The notes below the pieces were generated by a model, which was given only the letters and a program-made list of their open reading frames with translations, did not search any database and was not told the DNA's origin. This document shows positions 24,191 through 35,829 of a stretch of DNA of 64,000 bases, piece after piece. A program made the position numbers and the translations under genes. The stretch comes from Rhipicephalus microplus (lineage: Eukaryota > Arthropoda > Arachnida > Ixodida > Ixodidae), in assembly GCF_043290135.1 (NCBI RefSeq), contig NC_134710.1, positions 320,422,017 to 320,486,016 of the forward strand, written 5' to 3'. Positions within the stretch are counted from its first letter, which is position 1, and each line of letters starts with the position of its first letter.

Positions 24191-27150
24191 TAATTTGACG
24201 AAGCATATTCGCCGGACATGGAAAAGATACTTGGGCACTACATATTGCCTTGATGAAGCAACGCATAAGAACTGAACAGAGTTCATGGTTAAAGCGCAAC
24301 AAACAAATGTTGCAGTTACTTTTTTTTCTGTTTAAGGTAAAAGGGATGCGCATAATGTTTTCGTGAGTTTCCTGAAACCTTTGCGCACTTGTCCTACCTT
24401 CGGAATAACATTAAGGGGTCTGTCAACGCTTTCAAATTTGCTCAGCGGTTCTATACTATTTACAAGATTTCTTCATTTTTTTTGCTGCCATGATAATTCA
24501 CTCGGCTCTCTTACGGACTATCAGCGTGATTCATTATAATTGAGGCCTTCAATTACAGTGAGGATTGTCAATATTTCTCACCGAAAAACTTGTGATAACA
24601 CAAAAATTCTGCGCATTACCGGGTACAATATGTGCTACACGTTGGTCGAATAATGCGCGTCTGATGATGCTCGAAGTTTCGAGCCAACTCCGGGGAGCAA
24701 AGTTTACGGAAAGCGGGCATTGTTCCCACACGGGCGGGCTCTTGCGTGTTGACTGCGTGGATGAGAGTATATAGACGCGTTTTGCGTAGGGGCCTGCATG
24801 AGTACCAGGCCAAAAAGGGCCACGTGCGAAAACACGACCGTTCCATTAACGGCGTCGGTGGGCGGACCCGCCGTGATTGGCCATTACGCTCGCACCGGGC
24901 GTGACAAATGGGGAGATAATTAGCAACCGACCGTCTCGGCGGGCCGCGCGAATCAGGTCTATACAGTCGGCGACTAGCAGGACCATCTTTCTTCCTCCTC
25001 TGACTTGATGAGACAGAGTGTGTACGCCGTCTCGGTGAGCGCTGGAGATGACCGCGCAAATGAACTTAAATACATTTCACTGAAACTATAACACGAACTA
25101 AAACTCGGTTTCGTTATGCTGCCAGGTATGTAAATGGGGGCGAGTGTTTTTTTTTCCGCGAGTGGATCAGAACTTTGATATGTATTAGATTGCTAGCCCA
25201 TGTATGGTTAGATGCACTATTGCGGCAGGGACAAAGTGTGATGAGATAAGGGATGATAGTGCGTTTTAGACTCTGAATGCTTATACCGAAGCTTTAGATG
25301 TAATGAATATTTACGCTGTGTAAGAAATACACTCAAAAACTGCAGCTTTCGTAAGCACATAGTTAGGGAAAAATCATGAATTAATCAGTTGAACATTTCT
25401 CACGCAATGGTTTCTAAGACCAAATGCTATCGATGCTATATGGAGTTATATTTATTGCCTGCCGTCGGTTTTTATACGTTGAACGCTTCACTCCTTCAGA
25501 GTAAAAATCTGTTCACAACAACGGCACTTCCTCCGCGTTTACCAAATCGTGCTATATATTAAGCGGAATAATTCCACAAGAAATCCTTTTGTTTCCTTGC
25601 TGACATGTGCATTGGGCAGTTAAACCTAGGGGCTTTACGGCGACAAATGCCCTGATAAACGAACAAAAAATATTCGCGCCCAATACAACCAGTACACTAG
25701 GTGCAATGAGACATGTGTTCATGTATTTCAACAGCGCCCAACTTTGTACCAACAGTCTGTGCGCCTCATTCACGACCGACAAACACGAGGTTTCCGTTGG
25801 ACTCACAGTTTCAATCAATATCTCGGTCAAGTGGTACCTTCAACTTCACTGTAGTATTACTTCCGGGTTATTTTTTTTTCGGTTCCCGCTCTCGTAATAG
25901 ACGAGTGAAAAAAGTGCCGCGCAGTTCCACATTTCTCGGCCTGAATTCAAAGGAACACCTCGGCGTGGTTGATTTATGCATTAGCGCTCTGTTTTTAAGC
26001 AGTAAATCCTCGCGAAGCCGGAGGAAGCGCACCGAATCTCGCAACATTTTCTAGCGTTATTAATTCAGGAGGAAACGGGCGGCCAATATATCCCCTCGGT
26101 GTTAGCGAAGAGCTTCTGCCGTGAACTTCCGAACACGTGCGCTTCGAGAGCTTTTTGTCAATCTCACCGTGAGCCCAGCTTTGCTGGATTCCTTTCTAGA
26201 TCATCGCGTCTCCAGCAAGCACGTCGAGGCTGTCCGAGCTACAGGTGTGAAGTAGGCAGACGTCTTGTTATGTTATTTATAGCTGTGCTATGTTACGCGT
26301 TATGCATCTGTAGTGTAGCTGACGTGAAAATGTGCGAGGCTGGATGAGTAACAAGGATACACCAAAGAATATGCAAATATTTAAAAACAATGCTTAAGGG
26401 CGTTTTAATTGTATGTATACGTTTATTTATATGAAGGAATAAAAAAGGCACTTGAGGATTGTACCTAAATTTGCAAAAAGAAAAATAGCGAGAAATAAAA
26501 TGAAAGTGCTACAGCGTCGTACTTTCGATAACTTTGCTAATGAAAGGAGTGTTCATGTGGAGGCTATTGTTTATAAGCTGTACATTGTCAACAGTATAAA
26601 TAAAGTAGAAAGACAGATATTTTTCCGGCTAGAACAAGGGTATTGCGAATGGCATAACCTCCAAACATTTTAAATGCTTTGAAAAACATGCCAAAATAAC
26701 GATGATTTCGCCGATGGTTTCTTGCATGCACAGTCATGCACATGCGCGTAAAAAACCACATAGCTCTTCTTGAAGGTCACTGAATATTTATCCCGCTTGG
26801 AAAGTGCTAGAGCGCCGGAAGCGATAAGATATCGGAAAATTATAGTGTACCAAAAAAAAAAAAAAAAACGCTTGCCATCGTTAGGTGCCGAAGTGATAAC
26901 CTAATGCATGAATAGGGACTGTGAAAGCTCACGTTTTTTATTCATATCGAAATATCTATACAATAGCAACCGTGTTCATATGTCGCATCAAAGGACTGTT
27001 TTCGTTCACCCAAGTGTCAAATAAGTAGCACGCACAACATATGTGTCGCTAGGGAGGCTGTCATAAAAAACTACAGAGTAACGTCAACCACCTGGTATTC
27101 ATGACAACTAACACACAACATTGCCAAAAATAGTGGATGAAGGAACGTGT
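24191..27150. other. No recognisable gene
   Basis: A GC-richer stretch at 24620-25060 and another at 25900-26340 carry frames without domains. A (TATATA) box-like motif near 24768 on either strand has no convincing initiator. Poly-A runs occur near 26849. Confidence 0.4.
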
Positions 27151-27425
27151 AAATTGAAGGGCTCTTTTTCTTTGTTAGACACAATGTTAGTGAGGATTAG
27201 CAGACAATAATGTCAGGAAAAGTATTGGGGATGTAATTAGAGGTAATTGTAATGTAAATGTGAAGAAAGAAAAGTGAACGAAAATACAACTTGCCACCAG
27301 CAGCATGCGAACCTCCGACCTTCGAATAATGCGTCAAGTGCTCTACCATTGAGCTACGATGACGGTGGTGTCCCCGTTCTTTTCATGAAGTATATATGTG
27401 CATTTAAACGTGGAAATGTCAGCCA
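27151..27425 (-). repeat. Second tRNA-derived SINE family (copy a)
   Basis: On the minus strand: a leader with TTTAAATGCACATATATAC, then a tRNA-like head CGTAGCTCAATGGTAGAGCA (A box), an anticodon-arm-like GCATTATTCGAAGGTC, a B box (GGAGGTTCGCATGC), and a body ending CTAACAAAGAAAAAGAGCCC. Four other copies (30085, 30266, 30530 and 56580 regions) share this order. The family is distinct from the ATCAATC-tailed SINE. Confidence 0.75.
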
Positions 27426-28719
27426 TCGCCACCTGTTGCCATTAGGGCGAGTGTGGAACACTTTTTCTTGCCTGTTTGGCGTCGCGCGTAGTACGGGATC
27501 TTATGACGAGATGGCAGCTGACCAATATTACCTCTAGAGTTCCTCAATGTGCACGACCCCGCATAGAGTGTGATCATTTTTTGAGAGGGTCGACGCCACC
27601 TCGCCGCGCGCGTCCGCCATGTTTTGGCTCACACAGCATTTAGTTAAAACGTGTACGCGGCGCCTGCCACCTTGTCGCCCGTCCGATTCATCACGAGCCT
27701 GCAGAATGGCTGCATGCTGCGTGCCATAGTTCACGAACCATTCCAGGAATGTATGGAAGGCGTTTTCTATCCCAAGCGATCCCAAAAGAAGAGTTTTATT
27801 GACAGTGAGCATAACGAATGACAAGTGGCAGTCGTCGAATGACTCTCGTGTATGCAGCTTGAGTATTGCAAGCTTTGTTGCTGTTTCCTATCACCTTTCC
27901 TTTGCTACGTCGTGTACTTTATGGATCATTCTCGAAATGGCGTGTACATTACTAGTAACACAATTACAAGCTATGTACGTGGTTCAGACTTCTTGTTGGT
28001 TCACGCACTTGTGGCACTTTGATACGATCGAACGTTGAGCGAACTGGTAATCGCAAATGATTTCATGGTATTTGAACTATTCTCATAATTTCAGTGTCGT
28101 TCTCTGGCTTTGTTTCGAAATCGTACTTTCGCTGTCGCGAGCACATTTTTTTTTGTTTTTATGCATGAAGGCGCGATCATGAAACTGTCGCGTCTATAAT
28201 GAACTGCAACAATTCACTTCGAGTTGTAATTTCTTGCAAGAACTAGAAATAGAAAATTTAGTGTTCCAGCTTAAATCACTCACGATAGAGCATTTGGACT
28301 GCATGTATCGGCACGCGATAACTCACAGGCCACTTAACGGCTACATGCCATATACATCCGCTCAGTAATATTTACACAATTACTCAATAGTTTACACAAA
28401 TATACACCGATGCCTTTCACATTTCCTGCGGAGAAGTGCGCTCAGGCATGTGTAGTATTAGGGTTTAATTGTAGTGAAAAGCTCAAAAGCAGCGACTTTT
28501 TTGTTTCGTTGGATATTCTCATGGCACCAGCAGTGAGCGGGTGACAGAACAGCCAACACGCTCATCATTCAGACTTTTATCACAGTGCTTCACGCACCCA
28601 CGGGGTTTTCTGGGATTGTTTGAAAACGATATATGGTGGCAAAAATACCATACAATCATCTGCCTACAGGTGTACAAAACCTAATTTGCATTTGCATATT
28701 TATATCTACACTGTCTTAA
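27426..28719. other. No recognisable gene
   Basis: No exon with credible splice sites and no recognised repeat. Poly-T at about 28147-28156. Confidence 0.45.
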
Positions 28720-28730
28720 CACGTGGTTGA

Positions 28731-28981
28731 GCCCCACCGCGGTGGTCTAATTGCTAAGGTACTCGGCTGCTGACCCGCAGGTCGCGGGTTCGAATCCCGG
28801 CTGTGGCGGCTGCATTTCCGATGGAGGCGGAAATGTTGTAGGCCCGTGTACTCAGATTTGGGTGCACGTTAAAGAACCCCAGGTGGTCGAAATTTCCGGA
28901 GCCCTCCACTACGGCGTCTCTCATAATCATATAGTGGTTTTGGGACGTTAAACCCCACATATCAATCAATCAATCAATCAT
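28731..28981 (+). repeat. tick tRNA-SINE, full length with 11-bp target duplication
   Basis: This is the best-preserved full-length copy: head CCCCACCGCGGTGGTCTAAT, B box CGCGGGTTCGAATCCCGG, body, then TGGTTTTGGGACGTTAAACC and four ATCA-type tail units. CACGTGGTTGA occurs directly before (28720-28730) and directly after (28982-28992), a perfect 11-bp target-site duplication. Low divergence plus an intact duplication indicate a fairly recent insertion. Confidence 0.97.
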
Positions 28982-28992
28982 CACGTGGTTGA

Positions 28993-30084
28993 ATCTCATC
29001 GGTGCATGTGCTCCAGTTATCTAATAGCGGAGTTAGCAGGTATAAAATCAGAACCTGTCCGAGGGAGCCTGCAATTAAGAATGGGACGAAAATTTGTCGT
29101 GCTCTAATGTATTCCATTTTAGTTTATCATCACTTCATATCTATTATAACCGTCGAATATGCAGGTGCCGTGTTCACATTTTTATATTTCGCTAATTCGT
29201 TTGCTTCACTAGATGCATTGCGCGCTCATTTTAAGATATACGGGAAAATTCACACTGCGTGTCTCCGTATTATGTGTCAAACTTCGAGAATTGAAGCCGG
29301 AATAATGTCAGACCTACATAAAATCATATATTCTGTCCCTTAATGGTAGGTGCACGATGGCCCCTGTTTTTGTTTTGACAGTCTCTGGAATCATACCTCT
29401 TCATTACTCTCTTCGAATACACAGTGTTCCGCAATTCTAACCTGCTTGAATAAAGCTAACCTGTCATGCCCTAAAAAAAGACTACACGAACATATCCACC
29501 CACAAAGTATAAAAGTGAATAGTGATGCCTGCAGCTGCAGCCCAGTGTTCGCGTCGCCAGTCAGGATCGAATACGTTCTGCAACAGTTTCAGGTGCAAAA
29601 CATTCGAATACTTTTATTCTTTATTATTTATTCAAGGGTTTTTCCGCATCGCCCAAAGGTGTTACAGCAGGGGGGTTACAGAAATGACATAAGCAATTCT
29701 TCCTTCTTACAGCACACTTGCATGGCAGACAATCCATTCCACTCTTTAACAGTTCTAACAAAAAATGAATTACTTGTTGCGATGCGTGCCTACAAACTCA
29801 TAAATAGCAACATCCGTGGACAATTTTGCGTTTATGTAGGCAACTTCAACCCAAAGTGCTTTTACTGTAGAGCAAAAGGCGGCAAAGCCGTGCATTGGCA
29901 GTGCATGCACTGCCGAGTGGGATCAGTAATGGCGACCGCTGTAGCAGACAACGCATTCGTCTCCACCCTGAACGGAGCGGAGGCGAACGAACGAGTGTAT
30001 CGAGGCCCTCAAGTTCCCTCGCATACCACCTCGAGGCATCAAGTCTGCCAAAACGAGACCCTCGCTATGATTGAAGGAAAGCGC
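28993..30084 (+). other. No firm gene; possible decayed LINE and a LINE-type 3' tail
   Basis: Frame 29002-29343 contains DALRAHFKIYGKIHTACLRIM, which weakly recalls the post-RT region of LINE polyproteins, where a helix precedes a CLR-type motif. I would not call it without alignment. At 29610-29680 the block TTATTCAAGG...CCGCAT...GGTGTTACAGCA matches the retroposon tail at 6893-6958. A perfect 18-bp palindrome lies at 29897-29914. Confidence 0.3.
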
Positions 30085-30265
30085 GAATTTATGGGCTCAT
30101 TTCCTTTGTTAGACACAAGATTGATGAGAAATAGCAGTCGATAATGCCAGGTGATGTCATAAATATGACGAAAGAAAAGTAGACGAAAAGATTACTTGCC
30201 AGTGGCAGGATCCACACCTGCGACCTGCGATTACTGACCTGCGGCAGTTGGCGCTGACTGACGCT
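30085..30265 (-). repeat. Second SINE family (copy b), head-to-head with copy c
   Basis: On the minus strand it keeps the 3' body (GTGTCTAACAAAGGAAATGA) and part of the B-box region. Its 5' head is scrambled near 30210-30265, where it abuts the leader of copy c running the opposite way. Confidence 0.65.
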
Positions 30266-30515
30266 TCAACGTTTAAATGCGCATATATACCTTTTAAAGG
30301 GAACGGAGAGATGACCGCCACCGTAGATCAATGGTAGGATATCGGACGCGTTATTGGAAGGTCGCAGGTTCGAATCATGCCAGTGGTAAGTTATCTTTTC
30401 ATCCACTTTTCTTTTTTCTCATTTAAATTACAATTACCTCTAATGACATCCGCTATACTTTCCCTGACAATATTGTCTGCCTATTGTCTTAATAAAATAA
30501 ATGATTTTTGTTTGT
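30266..30515 (+). repeat. Second SINE family (copy c)
   Basis: Leader TTTAAATGCGCATATATACC, head CGTAGATCAATGGTAGGAT, anticodon-arm-like GCGTTATTGGAAGGTC, B box GCAGGTTCGAATCATGCC, then the family body ending GACAATATTGTCTGCC. This is the most complete plus-strand member in the window. Confidence 0.75.
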
Positions 30516-30529
30516 AATAAATATGATAT

Positions 30530-30715
30530 AAATATCAAGAAAGTAAAGTGAACGAAAAGGTAAGTTGCCGCTGCAGGGACAGTAGCTGTAATCTTCGAAA
30601 TGCAGGTTAGGTCCCTGCTAGTGGCTAGTGATGTTTAAGTCCACTTTGTTTCTTCGGAATATTATCATATTTGCCACAAATAACATCCCTTGTAATTTCC
30701 TATACTACACTTCCC
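30530..30715. repeat. Second SINE family, degenerate inverted pieces
   Basis: A minus-strand 3' piece (30530-30600, AAAGTGAACGAAAAGGTAAG) meets a plus-strand piece (about 30620-30710, GTCCACTTTG...ATAACATCCC). Together they look like a collapsed inverted pair of the same family. Confidence 0.45.
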
Positions 30716-30796
30716 GTGTGTGTGTTTGTGTGTGTGCTCACGTGCGCGTGTGTGTGTGTGAAAGAGGAAGATAGAGAAAGAGAGAGAGAGAGATGG
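30716..30796 (+). repeat. (TG)n and (AG)n microsatellites
   Basis: Interrupted TG repeat at about 30716-30760, followed by an AG repeat at about 30775-30795. It directly abuts the degenerate SINE pieces. Confidence 0.9.
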
Positions 30797-31346
30797 GACT
30801 CATACGTTTTTGAGTTGAGTAAATAGTTCATGAGAGGTTTTTATTGTTCCAACACAACACCTGCACTAACACACCATGGTCATGGGCTCTTGATTATACT
30901 GGGAAACCTGATATTTTTACGCATCAATACAAATGAGCGTTGTTGAACACATTTACTGTATCACACTGCCATCGTCATGCCTGAGTATTGCAGCATCAAG
31001 CTCCATCAAGCTCTTGAGGGCGAGGGCCGGAAAGGCTTCTGTTCTTGCATTCACCGACTCGCGGAAATGTAAAATGCGACCGAAACAAGCTGGTTCCGGA
31101 GGGAGTAAAGTGACACAGACGTTTCGCTTGTTTCATGATGCGCAGCGGAACCAAATAGTTTCTCATGCGGGCTTGATTTTGAACTATTATATAGGCAAGG
31201 GCGGATATCACCAAGACGCTATTTGCTGCCAGCTTCTATTTTGTTGTAACCAACTAGATGCGTAGAGATTGGGGTACAGGCACTTCGGCTACTCCATTTC
31301 TTAATGCTCTGCAAAAAATAAAATGATAATGAAGAGGAATCGTTAC
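30797..31346. other. No recognisable gene
   Basis: No supportable feature; probable intron downstream (minus orientation) of the 31347-31421 exon if that exon is real. Confidence 0.4.
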
Positions 31347-31421
31347 CCTCGTCAATGTCATCAAAGCTGCGTACTGTCATGCGTGTGAACTTGTCGTCTG
31401 TCACAATGCCAATAGTAAGAA
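31347..31421 (-). CDS. Candidate 75-bp internal exon, unknown protein
   Basis: On the minus strand a strong acceptor (poly-T tract then CGGCTCTCAG) is followed by 75 bp in one open frame and a donor (GAGG then GTAACG). The exon is symmetrical (phase 1 at both ends). The in-frame peptide is LTIGIVTDDKFTRMT followed by VRSFDDIDE, acidic and protein-like, unlike the random frames around it. I cannot assign a family. The orientation matches the acyltransferase-like exon 12.5 kb away, but nothing shows that they belong to one gene. A chance combination of signals is possible. Confidence 0.4.
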
Positions 31422-33020
31422 CTGAGAGCCGTAAAAAAAACAATCTGCAGCGTGTAGACCTGGGAAAAGAGTCCGTGAGCGCACTAGCGCTATACCTGCG
31501 ACCACACAGTGCGTATGTAACTTCGCCCCGGGCGCAGAGCGTTCAGTCCGGAGTGCGCTGCGGGTGAAACTATACTACGCACGACGGGAACCAAGCGACG
31601 CGGGGAGCCGAAGGCATCGGGGCCACGTGACAGTCGCAGTGCCTGGAAGAGCGGCCGCGCAATTTCCTGCATCCCCAGAAGCAACGAACAGACCAGATTG
31701 AATTTACGTTCGAGCAGATACCCGTGACGGACTGAATGACTGGCTGACTGAGTCAGCCGTCACCCGCTGACTGCAGTGATCGGGCATCGAACGAGGAACG
31801 TCGGAAACCTGCTCCCATGGGGAGCCAAGGGGAGCGCACGAAAGTCGCGCCTCGGTAGAATCGCTTGAGGGGGACGAGCCGCTTTCCTCTCGGCAGGCAA
31901 ACGATGGACGTCGGAAGAACTACGTCGGTGGTGATCAGCTGCAACTTGATGGGGCGTGGTAATTGAGCATCATACGCATGTCGTACACGGAAACTGCTGG
32001 TGGCATCGTATTGAAATTTGGGACTCGTTGCTCGACCTCGACGACTCTGGCTCTTTGAAGACGCACTTAGAATGATGGTGAACTCAAGGGGGTTTATATC
32101 TGTGCTGCCTGGCTTATTTTATATACTTGACTCGCTAAGAAAACCCAGTTGAAACGAGTGCAGATAATGTTTCAGTGAATATTTAAAACTTATCTGTACA
32201 ACAGCGAAGAAACTTTCTGACGTTACATTTGCAGTCAATGAGAAAATATACAAATGTCAAGAATCGCCATACCTATTTGATGATAGCGATGATTCCCCTA
32301 CAGGAGGCACCTAGCCAGATAACTTGAGGCGAAATTAATCTTTCTGGCGCTGTGCGAGAAGTAAGGTAACGTAAAGCAGGTGCAATAAAAAATGAACAAC
32401 CTTGAACATTGTAACTTTCATGTTCTATGTTATCTTTGTTTGAATTGAATAAACTGATGGGTTTATTTGTGTCACGAAGAAAGGGCGACTAAACGCTTAA
32501 GCCCCAGATGTCTACCGGGAATAGATAGCATATTGTGAGACAAGCAGAACATACAGTGTGGTAGAGCGTCCCACTTGACCCCTTGAACTCTTTCAATTTC
32601 GAGCCAAGTGGCCTTCGTTGATTTCATTCACTCAGAGGCGAGAATTGTACAGTGTGCCTTCAACACTGCTACGCGAGCCGCGGCCTCTCGGGCCGATTCT
32701 TTTTTGATGAGAGCCGTGAGGGTATAGAGCTCCCGCTTTCGCCAATGTGTCGCAAAGGGATGCGCATGCAGGAACTTAATTTTACCCGCTCTACCTTTCG
32801 CCCTCTCTAGGGAAACGCGAAGCGTGCTCGTTCTGCCGAACCGAATCTCGAACATAGGCTCGGCGCGAAGCTCCGTTCAGTGCTCTTTAGGCTGAGCTAA
32901 GACTAACGTGGCGCCGCTGAGCGAAGTCAGAGTCGTTCGTCGAAGAAATAAACGCGGCAGCCGAAGCGGAGCGGGGGAAGCGCACGGGGCTTGGGAATTG
33001 CTTCCTTCGTGCGGAGAGAG
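31422..33020. other. No recognisable gene
   Basis: Moderately GC-rich at 31480-32080 and from 32630 onward, with no recognised domain. No repeat family was identified. Confidence 0.4.
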
Positions 33021-33295
33021 CGGGGCGGGGTGGAGTGCGAAGCCTAGAACGCAACACCAACAGACGAAGAGCGCGTGATGGAAGCGGGAGTTAAGCGGAA
33101 GCGTACACCCTGCCTCCCAATGCTTTCGTTGCCGGAGGAAAGCCGGTGCACGCTCGCGCGTCGGAGGTCATTTCCCTTGTTTAGGAAATGTCGTTACCGC
33201 GCTGCTTCGGTAATGGGTCGGCGGCGTGCACGCAGCACCACCGGGAACTTCTCGCTGCGGCCCTGGGGGTCTGACTCCAAGCGTCGAACGACTCG
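33021..33295 (+). other. Candidate GC-box promoter and first coding exon
   Basis: CGGGGCGGGG (33021-33030) is an Sp1-type GC box. An ATG at 33078 opens a frame running to 33295, where ACTCG is followed by the good donor GTAAGG. Without splicing the frame stops immediately (TAA lies within the donor), so the end coincides with the splice site. The peptide is very basic (KRKR, ARRR, GRRRAR, SKRRT). No family was recognised. The acceptor exon was not found. The region could equally be a GC-rich 5' UTR. Confidence 0.25.
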
Positions 33296-33878
33296 GTAAG
33301 GGCTGCCGAGAGTTTCTTCGTCGCTCTCACCCTCTCGATTTTTTTCCTTTTCGTTCTGGTTCTTTTCGATTGCCTCGTTCCGTTCGCTTCGTTTTGCCCG
33401 ACTCGGGTAAACTTCCGACAGAGTCCACTTGCATGCGGCGCCTTTTCCGGCGACAACCCTCTCTTTGACTGACGCGCACCGTCCTTTTCATCGAGTCCCT
33501 CACTGAGCGACATTGTAGTCAGAGCTGCCAATCAATTCTTATTGGCGAAGACGCTTATCAGCCACCTTGGATAACCACCGAGGAAATGAGACCACGGTGC
33601 CCAATAGAAGGCTCAAGAAAGATGTGTTTTATAGGCCACAGAAAAAAAAAATGTGGAAACCACCGTTGACAATCAGTGTATGAAAATGTGGCGAGATGAT
33701 TGTTAATCTCGAATTTTTTCGTATGATCAACAATGTCACGTCATTAGACCAGCCTACAAACTGGTCGTCTCATAAGGTTGGATCAGTGTGCAGTGATAAT
33801 ATACCTGCAGATATGCCTTAATTCACACATGCTTAAAGCAAGCTGTGCACAGTGAGACATGCTTACTCTACGAGAGCG
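33296..33878. other. No recognisable gene
   Basis: C/T-rich then AT-rich; nothing supportable. Confidence 0.45.
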
Positions 33879-34013
<135 letters not shown>

Positions 34014-34291
34014 ACCGCAGAGTGCAACGTCGCAACAAAACGACTGGCTTCACGTGGTTTCTTGCCACTTGCGTAAAACCCATAATAACTCACTCCTGTA
34101 TATCAGACTGAACAGTAATAACCCCATGACAACCATCATGTTGGGGCAATAGTTCCATCGAGAGAGCAAGGGATTGAGCGTTAGTTAAATATCATTCTTA
34201 TTGAAATAAGGAAAAGTACGGTGTGAAATGAGTGGATGAGCCGTTTACACTGTCCATATAACGCCTTCTTTGCGACTCTATAGCGCAATGA

Positions 34292-34530
34292 GCCCCGCCG
34301 TGGTGGTCTAGTGGCTAAGGTACTCGGCTGCTGGCCCGCAGGTCGCGGGATCGAATCTCGGCTGCGGCGGCTGCATTTCCAATGGAGGCGGAAATGTTGT
34401 ATGCCCCTGTGCTCAGATATCGGTGCACGTTAAAGAACACCAGGTTGTCGAAATTTTCGAAGCCCTTCACTACGGCGTCTCTCATAATCAGATTGTGGTT
34501 TTGGGACGTTAAACCCCACAAATCAATCAA
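34292..34530 (+). repeat. tick tRNA-SINE, full length with 15-bp target duplication
   Basis: Head CCCCGCCGTGGTGGTCTAG, B box CGCGGGATCGAATCTCGG, full body and ATCAATCAATC tail. TCTATAGCGCAATGA occurs before (34277-34291) and after (34531-34545) the element, a 15-bp duplication whose first base may belong to the tail. It is another clear integration event by LINE machinery. Confidence 0.97.
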
Positions 34531-34545
34531 TCTATAGCGCAATGA

Positions 34546-34899
34546 CGCGCGTGTGTGCAAAACATGTAGTGTGATATATCATATTACCTTGTTGCGGTAC
34601 CGTGGTACATGTAATGCTATACCACTGCAGTTTTCATGTACTGAACACACCTATACGCAATATGTGGTATAAAAGCGGCATGATATGTATGTGTAATGTA
34701 CATATAGAGATAGAGCATATATTGTTGACACTGATATTGTCGCACACGTGCGCTAAAGCACAGACATCATCATCGATGAACTTGAAACTGCAGTGGTGTA
34801 CACCACGCTACGTTTAATACGTTGAACACACTTACCTACGCTCTTCGCACTACGAACGTCTAAAAGTGTGGCATCTCGGGATAGTTGGTATGAAATGGC
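34546..34899. other. No recognisable gene
   Basis: AT-rich; nothing supportable. Confidence 0.45.
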
Positions 34900-35025
34900 T
34901 ATAGTTATTGCGCGAGAACAGAACGACGACAAATAGACAAGAAGGGCAAGAAGGACACGAATCGCTCGTGCCCTTCGTGTCCTTCTTGTTTCTTTGTCGT
35001 CGTTCTGTTCTCGCGCTATAACTAT
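34900..35025. repeat. Long imperfect inverted repeat (hairpin)
   Basis: The left arm (TATAGTTATTGCGCGAGAAC and onward) pairs with the right arm ending GTTCTCGCGCTATAACTAT. The arms are about 50 bp, nearly perfect over their outer 33 bp, with a 9-bp GCAAGAAGG-type slip in the left arm and a short CTCGTGC-type loop. Transcribed in either direction it would fold into one hairpin. Confidence 0.8.
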
Positions 35026-35829
35026 CGTCGAAACATCTAAAGCCGGGATTGAAAGAGAGCGCTTAGCGATGAAGGTCCTGTGTACGTGAGCACGAATTGT
35101 TTGCATTGTGCTTTAGCACGTAAATGCACCCTGCGGATAAACAGAAAGCGTATAACACTGCCTAGGCTCAGTAGAAGAGGGAACATTTTAGAAAAACCAT
35201 CACAAAAGGTGCCAGGCTCGGGGATCACCGGGAATATAGTACGACGCGTGCGAGAGCTAGACCAGCCTAGAGAAATAAGAGAGCCGCCTTACATGGCACC
35301 CCCATTGGGCGTGCATGGCGAGCGATTTAAACGTCGAGCTAAAGATAGGGGACCGTCGCGATGAGGGTATGCTGGAAAGCGTGCGGCCTAGGCTGTACGC
35401 TTCAGTCGGGGAGCCATCTACCTAAAGCTCCCAGCGAACAGCCGGCCCTCTTCAGAACTTTATCCCTCTTGCTATATCTTCAGGATAACAAACTCGGGTG
35501 ACAAGAAACGAATATCAAAGCGAGATCACGATAATCATGCGCTATACTGGCTGTGTGGAGTGCATACAGCAAAAAAAAAAGCTAAACAAAATTGCGAGTC
35601 ACTATTTCAACATAAAGACAGCGCGATAATCGTACTAGCGTATGCTCTTTGGCAGACTTATTATTCTCAGCTGCGAAAACGGTGCACTGTAGTTAAGTAT
35701 ATTACTTTAACATGCACATTCAAGAATACAATGTGCTTTGCATTTCTGCCACTCATCGCGAAGGCACGATCACAAAAGCCGGCTTTTGACGCGTAACAGT
35801 GCATGGCAAGTGAACGATAATATAATAAT
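35026..35829. other. No recognisable gene
   Basis: No exon or repeat family could be supported. Confidence 0.45.

Noticed and set aside
24740..24800. Core promoter with TATATA on either strand
   Set aside because: No initiator at the right spacing and no downstream exon was found.
28731..28810. tRNA gene
   Set aside because: A and B boxes are present, but the acceptor stem does not close and the same sequence recurs throughout the window with a common non-tRNA body; it is a SINE head. The same applies to 34292, 23962, 55560, 57416 and 56040-56125.
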